This document shows positions 31,077-35,566 of a stretch of 35,566 bases of DNA, one piece after another; the first letter of the stretch is position 1; each line of letters starts with the position of its first letter. A program made the position numbers and the translations under genes. Source of the stretch: DATEEG01 sp035525055. Its GTDB lineage: Bacteria > Actinomycetota > Acidimicrobiia > Spongiisociales > ZC4RG35. The notes below the pieces were generated by a model, which ran no database searches, was not told the origin of the DNA, and saw nothing but the letters and a program-made list of their open reading frames with translations. The stretch lies in assembly GCA_035525055.1 (NCBI GenBank), contig DATLEZ010000151.1, positions 1 through 35,566 of the forward strand, given 5' to 3'.

Positions 31077-31679
31077 GTGAATCCGGCAGTCGTCGTGGGC
31101 GCGCTCGTCGTGGCCTACCTCATCGGAAGCGTCGATTTCGCAGTGGTCGTGGCCCGAATGCACGGGGTCGATATCCACGAGGTCGGCAGCGGCAATCCCG
31201 GGACTTCCAACGTGATGCGGACCCTGGGAAGAGGCCCTGCCATCATGGTTTTCGTCGGTGACACCATCAAGGGAGTCATCGCGGCTGCGATCGGTGCTTT
31301 CCTGATCGCCGATGCTGATCCCCTCAGCGTCTGGGCCTTCGCCGCCGGTCTGGCCGCAGTCGTTGGACACTGCTACCCCGTGTATCACGGCTTCAAGGGC
31401 GGCAAAGGGGTTGCCACCGGCGGAGGGGTGCTGGCTTTCTGCATCCCTCTGGTTGCCTTGATTTTGACCGTGACCTGGGCCCTGGTCGCCAAGGTCGGAA
31501 AGGTGGCTTCCATCGCTTCATTGGTCGTTGTGGTCCTCACTTTGCCCCTGGCGTACTGGCAGGGGGTGCGGTGGCCCGCCCTCGGGGTCCTCGTTGCGAT
31601 GTTGGCCCTTGTCACCTACCGACACCGTGGGAACATATCCCGGATATTCCGGCGCGCTGAGCAGAAGGTGATTTCGTGA
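31077..31679 (+). CDS. plsY: Acyl-phosphate glycerol-3-phosphate acyltransferase
   Basis: Membrane enzyme that acylates glycerol 3-phosphate with acyl phosphate, the first step of phospholipid synthesis. The 200-residue protein has about five helices and the three PlsY motifs: IHEVGSGNPGTSNVMRTLG (motif 1), GHCYPVYHGFKGGKGVATGGG (motif 2; the first Gly to the last is 21 residues, with key His and GGKG) and a C-terminal YRHRGNISRI (motif 3). Length is normal. It opens a run of tightly joined genes: its stop overlaps the GTG of the galU-like gene. Confidence 0.92.
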   Translation: MNPAVVVGALVVAYLIGSVDFAVVVARMHGVDIHEVGSGNPGTSNVMRTLGRGPAIMVFVGDTIKGVIAAAIGAFLIADADPLSVWAFAAGLAAVVGHCYPVYHGFKGGKGVATGGGVLAFCIPLVALILTVTWALVAKVGKVASIASLVVVVLTLPLAYWQGVRWPALGVLVAMLALVTYRHRGNISRIFRRAEQKVIS

Positions 31680-32455
31680 CCGTTTCAGTTGCTGTAGTTC
31701 CGGCCGCCGGTAGGGGGACCCGCATGCGGCCCGCGACCCGGGTCGTGCCCAAAGGCCTGCTGACAGTCATCGACCGTCCCGCCATTCAATACGTCGTCGA
31801 AGAAGCTGCACGAGCCGGAGCCGACGAGGTCCTTATCGTCGTCGATCTCGACGCCGGTCACCTCATCCAACAGCACTTTCTCGTCGAAGGGCGGCTGGCG
31901 GGCCTCGAGGATGTCAAGATCAGGATGGTGGTTCAGGAAGAGCCGCTCGGTCTCGGTCACGCGGTTCTCCAATCCGTCGAGGCGGTGCGCGACCGGAGCT
32001 TCTTCTGCCTTCTCGCCGACAACATCGTCCGTCCTCACGACGATGTTCTGCCATCCCTTGCCGCCGCGGCCGCCGGAGAATCGGCGGTGTGCCTGCGCCG
32101 ACTATCGAACGAGATGTTGTCCAACTACGGAGTCATAGTTCCCGGGGGCGAAGAGGTCGATGGCGTTCTCGACGTCATCGGGGCGATCGAAAAGCCGGGA
32201 GCGGAGCTGGCTCCTTCCAACCTGGGGCTGATCGGCCGCTATGTGTTCACCCACGAGATCTTTGAGATCCTGGCCAATCTCACCCCGGGTCACGGCGGGG
32301 AGATCCAGCTCACCGACGCCATCGACCAACTCGCCAAGCGCGGGCGGGTGCGCGGCTATATCGCCAACAATGACCTGCTCGACGTCGGCACGCCTAGGGG
32401 CCTGGTCGAGGCAACCACAGTTCTTGGTCGGGATCTCTTCCCAGAGATCTTCTGA
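31676..32455 (+). CDS. galU: UTP-glucose-1-phosphate uridylyltransferase-like nucleotidyltransferase
   Basis: Makes UDP-glucose from UTP and glucose 1-phosphate. The 259-residue sequence begins with VAVVPAAGRGTRMRPATRVV, then PKGLLTVIDRPAIQYVVEEA, the GalU form of the nucleotide-binding motif, and continues with QEEPLGLGHAVLQS, FFCLLADNIV, SNYGVIVPGGEE, IEKPGAELAPSNLGLIGRYV and GEIQLTDAIDQLAKRG. It is about 30 residues shorter than usual GalU, with the loss spread through the middle. GTG 31676 overlaps the plsY stop (GTGA), and its stop overlaps the following ATG (TGATG). GalU next to moeA/glp is a recurrent actinobacterial arrangement. Confidence 0.85.
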   Translation: MTVSVAVVPAAGRGTRMRPATRVVPKGLLTVIDRPAIQYVVEEAARAGADEVLIVVDLDAGHLIQQHFLVEGRLAGLEDVKIRMVVQEEPLGLGHAVLQSVEAVRDRSFFCLLADNIVRPHDDVLPSLAAAAAGESAVCLRRLSNEMLSNYGVIVPGGEEVDGVLDVIGAIEKPGAELAPSNLGLIGRYVFTHEIFEILANLTPGHGGEIQLTDAIDQLAKRGRVRGYIANNDLLDVGTPRGLVEATTVLGRDLFPEIF

Positions 32456-33681
32456 TGCGTCCCTTGAATGACGCCCAGGCCGAGGTCCTGGGCGCCTTGA
32501 GCAAGCTCCCCGCCGCCCTGGTTGCGATAGGAGATGCGTTGGGCCTGGTGCCGGCCACCCCCGTGGTCGCCCCTCATCCGGTTCCGCCGTTCACGAACTC
32601 GGCCATGGACGGTTTCGCGGTTCGGGCCGAAGACGTCTCCTCGTCCCCGGTGGACCTGACCGTCCTCGAAGATGTCCCGGCCGGACGGGTGGCCACTCAG
32701 CGCGTGGTCGGCGGAACCGCCATCAAGATCATGACCGGCGCTCCGATGCCCGAGGGCGCCGATGCCGTGGTGCGGGTCGAGGACACCAGCCAATCCGGCG
32801 AAATCGTGACGATCAACGTTGGTGTTCCCAGCGGAACCTCGGTGCGTGCGGCCGGCGGGGACGTCGAGGCTGGAACCGAGGTGATCGGCACCGGGATCCG
32901 ACTTACCCCGGCCCACATCGGGGTCCTCGCCAATCTTGGGATCGCCCAGGTGGCGGTCCATCGCCGGCCCCGAGTCGCCCTGGCCTCGACCGGCGACGAA
33001 CTCGTGCCCGTTGACGGGCCGGCTCTGGAGCCCGGTCAGATTCGCGACTCCAACCGGCCCATGCTGGCGGCAATGCTCATCGAACTCGGTGTGCAGGTGA
33101 TCGACCTTGGCCGGATTCCGGACGATGCCGCAGCGCTCCGCTCGGCGATCGCCCGTGGGGTGGACGAAGCCGATGTGATAGTGACCTCGGGTGGGGTCTC
33201 AATGGGTGAGTATGACCTCGTCAAACAGGTGCTCGGTGAGCTCGGCAACATTGAGTTCTGGCAGGTAGCAATGCAGCCGGCCAAGCCATTTGCGTTCGGC
33301 AAGATTGGCGGCAAGCCCCTGTTCGGGCTGCCGGGCAATCCGGTCTCGTCGTTTGTTGCTTTCGAACAGTTCGTGCGTCCGGGCCTCTTGAAAATGATGG
33401 GAGCGAGGAAGCTCTTCCGTCCGCGAGTGCAGGGTCGAACCAGAGTGAAACTCGCGACCGATCCCGAGAAGACCGTCTTCGTTCGAGTCCGCACCTCGAG
33501 CGAGGGCGAGGTACGTTGGAGCGAACCATCCGGCGGCCAAGGTTCCAATGTGCTTTCGGCGGTTGTCGCCGGGGACGCATTCGCGGTCGTGCCGGAGGGA
33601 GTCGGAGAGGTGAAGGCCGGGGAGTTGGTCATGCTGGAGATGTTCCGATGGCCCGAGGAGAGGACGTTCGATGAGCGATGA
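32455..33681 (+). CDS. moeA: MoeA-type molybdopterin molybdotransferase / gephyrin-like protein (Glp)
   Basis: A 408-residue MoeA-family protein: either molybdate insertion into adenylated molybdopterin or, as for the Glp proteins of Corynebacterium and Streptomyces, a division factor that binds FtsZ. Visible motifs are PPFTNSAMDGFAVRA, TSVRAAGGDVEAGTEV, ALASTGDELVPVDGPA, VTSGGVSMGEYDLVK, FGLPGNPVSSFVAFEQF and the MoeA C-terminal beta domain. The usual PGKP loop reads VAMQPAKPFAFG, with Ala for Gly. Motifs are otherwise intact, so molybdenum cofactor activity remains possible. The gene order galU-this-moaC-SepX-like favours a Glp role or a dual one. It overlaps moaC by 11 bases. Confidence 0.85.
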   Translation: MRPLNDAQAEVLGALSKLPAALVAIGDALGLVPATPVVAPHPVPPFTNSAMDGFAVRAEDVSSSPVDLTVLEDVPAGRVATQRVVGGTAIKIMTGAPMPEGADAVVRVEDTSQSGEIVTINVGVPSGTSVRAAGGDVEAGTEVIGTGIRLTPAHIGVLANLGIAQVAVHRRPRVALASTGDELVPVDGPALEPGQIRDSNRPMLAAMLIELGVQVIDLGRIPDDAAALRSAIARGVDEADVIVTSGGVSMGEYDLVKQVLGELGNIEFWQVAMQPAKPFAFGKIGGKPLFGLPGNPVSSFVAFEQFVRPGLLKMMGARKLFRPRVQGRTRVKLATDPEKTVFVRVRTSSEGEVRWSEPSGGQGSNVLSAVVAGDAFAVVPEGVGEVKAGELVMLEMFRWPEERTFDER

Positions 33682-34147
33682 GCAGCCGTTCACGCATCTG
33701 ACTGCGTCGGGCGATGTGCACATGGTCGACGTCTCCGCCAAGGAGGTCACAATCCGGGAGGCGGTCGCGACTGCGGGAGTGACTCTTGCCGCCGCGGTGC
33801 GCGATGCGCTGTTCTCCGGCGACCTTCCCAAAGGCGATGCTCTGGCCGCGGTGAGACTGGCCGGCATCACTGGTGCCAAGCGGACGTCGGAACTGATCCC
33901 TCTGTGCCATCCGTTGCCGATCGACGCTGTCCAAGTCGAAGTCGAGTCGACCGGCCAGGGAGCCATGATCACCGCTACGGTTGTCACAACCGGCCGAACT
34001 GGAGTGGAGATGGAGGCTTTGACTGCGGTCTCTGTGGCCGCCCTGACCCTTTATGACATGGTCAAGGGCCTGGACCGAGGCGCCGTAATCGGTCCAATTC
34101 ACCTGATTCGCAAGAGCGGTGGGCGCTCGGGGACCTGGGAACGCTGA
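33671..34147 (+). CDS. moaC: Cyclic pyranopterin monophosphate synthase
   Basis: Converts 3',8-cyclo-7,8-dihydro-GTP to cyclic pyranopterin monophosphate in molybdenum cofactor synthesis. The 158-residue protein has HMVDVSAKEVTIREA, then KGDALAAVRLAGITGAKRTS with ELIPLCHPLPID, and TGRTGVEMEALTAVSVAALT with LYDMVKGLD, which include the active-site Lys and Asp. Length is normal. Its ATG lies inside the end of moeA. No moaA, moaB, moaD or moaE is seen in the window. Confidence 0.93.
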   Translation: MSDEQPFTHLTASGDVHMVDVSAKEVTIREAVATAGVTLAAAVRDALFSGDLPKGDALAAVRLAGITGAKRTSELIPLCHPLPIDAVQVEVESTGQGAMITATVVTTGRTGVEMEALTAVSVAALTLYDMVKGLDRGAVIGPIHLIRKSGGRSGTWER

Positions 34148-34213
34148 CAGTGGTTGTTTACCGCTCAGCGTCTCGCTACTCTCCCGCGGGGCAGAGGGCC
34201 TTTCGTATATGAC

Positions 34214-34657
34214 ATGCTGACACCAATGATTGTCGCCGGACTCGTGATAGCCGCGGTGTGGGGGCTCTATTTGTTGCCCGGCATTTTTGGTGAGCGAAGG
34301 ACGACTCCAATCAACTCCACCGAGGAGTTCGACCGCGTCACCCGGAAGATGGCCGACATCCAGAGGCACTCCTACGACGCCAGAGTCGCCTCGGCCCGTG
34401 ATCTCATCAGGATCCGGAGGCGGCGGGCGACGATCATCTTCGTGATCCTGGCCGCTGCCTCGGCCTTTCTGGCCTGGCGAGAGGGCTCGCTCAACTGGTT
34501 GTTGCTGCACCTGGGAATCGACGCTTGCTTCGCCTGGTATCTGGCGATGGTGGCTCAACTCAGGCAGCGGCATGCACAGCGTGTCGCCAATCGCTACTTT
34601 TCGGACGGCGAGACCGTGTGGGAGGAATTCCCGGTCCGGGTCATCGCCAACCGCTGA
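34214..34657 (+). CDS. Membrane protein resembling SepX/GlpR, the membrane partner of Glp
   Basis: A 147-residue protein with an N-terminal helix (IVAGLVIAAVWGLYLLPGIF), a cytoplasmic stretch of about 45 residues with TPINSTEEFDRVTRKM, then RRRRATIIFVILAAASAFLAW and a third helix (LLLHLGIDACFAWYLAMVAQL), and a basic tail. The order (helix ending in YLxP, S/TEEFDR-like segment, poly-Arg, two helices) is that of actinobacterial SepX/GlpR, which binds the MoeA-like Glp at the septum; here the long C-terminal tail of Streptomyces SepX is missing. ATG 34226 is an alternative start, and neither has a clear ribosome site. Position downstream of galU-moeA-moaC supports the call, but it rests on pattern and context. 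Confidence 0.6.
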   Translation: MLTPMIVAGLVIAAVWGLYLLPGIFGERRTTPINSTEEFDRVTRKMADIQRHSYDARVASARDLIRIRRRRATIIFVILAAASAFLAWREGSLNWLLLHLGIDACFAWYLAMVAQLRQRHAQRVANRYFSDGETVWEEFPVRVIANR

Positions 34658-34666
34658 TCGATCGGC

Positions 34667-35302
34667 GTGGACCCTCTCGAGCTCGACCAGCTGACTCAAC
34701 CGATCCGCGTCGAACTCGATGCGAAGTTCGCAGCTCGCGAGACGGGGTTCGTAAAGAGTCGAGAAGTTATCAGGTCGTCGGCTAACGCGATCCGGTCCCT
34801 CCATCGCGGCCAATGGGAAACGGCCGACGAATTGGTAGCCAAAGCCGCCTCGACTCTGCACGAGGTGCAACGGGTTCTCGGCGATCATCCCGACATCCTT
34901 CATGCTGGCTTCGTCCATGACGCAGCCAAGGAGTACGCCGAGGCAGCTTTGTGCACCGCGCTTTTTCGAGGTCGCCCGCTTCCTACTCCGTCGGCCCTCG
35001 AGATCCATCCGGTCGCGTACTTGCATGGGCTCGGGGAGGCGGTAGGGGAGTTGCGCCGACGGATGCTGGACCAGCTGCGGGATGGTGATCTCGAGACCGC
35101 GGGAGCGTGCTTGGTCGAGATGGACCAGATCGTCGACCTGCTTGCCGAACTCGACGACCCCGACGGCATGACCGGCGGTCTCAGGCGGACCACAGATGTC
35201 TCCCGTGCGCTGGTCGAGCGGTCGCGGGCCGATCTCACCACCACCGTGATCCAGGAACGCCTCCGGGCCGAACTGTCGGAGCGAACCAGCGAAGAGGACT
35301 AG
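34667..35302 (+). CDS. Translin-family protein
   Basis: A 211-residue, mostly helical protein resembling the translin/TRAX family (nucleic-acid-binding, ring-forming proteins of eukaryotes and archaea, with scattered bacterial members). KSREVIRSSANAIRSLHRGQ near residue 30 matches the family's opening (R-E-x-x-R-x-S-x-x-A-I-x-x-x-H-R), followed by AGFVHDAAKEYAEAALCTAL, HPVAYLHGLGEAVGELRRRM and LVEMDQIVDLLAELDDPDG near the end. TRAX-type catalytic Glu/Asp residues cannot be assigned with confidence. GTG 34667 is 9 bases after the preceding stop and has no strong ribosome site. Role unknown; operon position suggests co-expression with the membrane protein. Confidence 0.68.
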   Translation: MDPLELDQLTQPIRVELDAKFAARETGFVKSREVIRSSANAIRSLHRGQWETADELVAKAASTLHEVQRVLGDHPDILHAGFVHDAAKEYAEAALCTALFRGRPLPTPSALEIHPVAYLHGLGEAVGELRRRMLDQLRDGDLETAGACLVEMDQIVDLLAELDDPDGMTGGLRRTTDVSRALVERSRADLTTTVIQERLRAELSERTSEED

Positions 35303-35307
35303 CGGCG

Positions 35308-35566
35308 GTGCTGACTCGCATTGACCACACTGTCATCGGGGTGCCAAATCTCGAGGAGGGAATTGAGATCTACCGCCGGATCGGCTTTGACGTTCGGTAT
35401 GGCGGGACCCATCCCAAGGCCACCACGGCGGCCGCTTTTGCATTCTTCGAAGACGACTACCTCGAGCTGCGCGCCGTCCGTGAGGGCGAGAAGGCCTCAG
35501 CTAGTGACCCCTTCGTCAGCTTCATGCAACGGGGGGGTGGCCTGTTCCGCATCGCCGTAAGGAGCG
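35308..35566 (+). CDS. VOC/glyoxalase-like protein, N-terminal part (cut by window)
   Basis: 86 codons are visible from GTG 35308, with GGCGG a few bases upstream. LTRIDHTVIGVPNLEEGIEI, YRRIGFDVRYGGTHPKATTA and AFAFFEDDYLELRAVREGE match the start of the glyoxalase-like domain 3 group of the vicinal oxygen chelate superfamily. The first His (DHTVIGV) and the Glu of YLELR are in the places of metal ligands. The rest lies outside the window, so the reaction cannot be given. It starts 5 bases after the translin-family stop. Confidence 0.75.
   Translation, partial: MLTRIDHTVIGVPNLEEGIEIYRRIGFDVRYGGTHPKATTAAAFAFFEDDYLELRAVREGEKASASDPFVSFMQRGGGLFRIAVRS

Noticed and set aside
33629..35026. 465-codon open frame on the minus strand
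   Set aside because: Antisense to moaC, the SepX-like gene and the translin-family gene; no family pattern.

Overview
The window is high-GC, densely coded DNA, most likely from an uncultured member of the Actinomycetota (possibly Acidimicrobiia-like). The reasons are many GTG/TTG starts, 1-4 base stop/start overlaps, a tRNA gene without an encoded CCA, a Tat-type lipoprotein binding protein, and a galU-moeA/glp-moaC-membrane-protein cluster of the kind found around the actinobacterial division gene sepX/glpR. Placement below phylum is inference. There is no rRNA, CRISPR array, prophage or recognisable transposase.

Layout. 1-3486: a D-arginine-dehydrogenase-like flavoprotein (cut by the window edge) coupled to an AidB-like acyl-CoA dehydrogenase on the minus strand, with leucyl/phenylalanyl-tRNA-protein transferase (aat) reading divergently. 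3595-6935: tandem universal stress protein, tRNA(CAU), GyrI-like protein, YtcJ-type amidohydrolase. 6936-7478: gene-free stretch holding two copies of a structured repeat. 7479-16724: an Lrp/AsnC regulator divergent from gabT-gabD-C45 acyltransferase-GNAT, followed by potD-potA-potB-potC. 16728-18838: DUF4349 lipoprotein, then an AbiEi/DUF559 nuclease-like gene bracketed by 48-bp palindromes. 18835-25691: agmatinase and aldehyde dehydrogenase (minus), divergent from a class III aminotransferase, a PuuB-like oxidase and lysA. 25688-31000: GNAT, a ThDP enzyme, a frameshifted membrane protein, a secreted protein, uppP, a SAF-like protein and an FmdB zinc ribbon. 31077-35566: plsY-galU-moeA/glp-moaC-sepX-like-translin-VOC.

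The middle of the window reads as a polyamine utilisation region. Agmatine is hydrolysed to putrescine; putrescine can also be imported by PotABCD. An amine oxidase or aminotransferase plus an aldehyde dehydrogenase would give GABA, and GabT/GabD carry GABA to succinate. The gabT promoter has a palindrome exactly inside its -35/-10 spacer, next to the lrp-like gene. No gamma-glutamylputrescine synthetase (PuuA) or hydrolase (PuuD) is present in the window.

The most unusual signals are two unnamed repeat families. One is a roughly 90-100 base element with hairpins and a near-invariant 20-base core; its three copies all lie just downstream of a gene in sense orientation. The other is a 48-51 bp palindromic element with TTTTGGCGCG arms; two copies in inverted orientation bracket the nuclease-like gene, and a third forms the end of aat.
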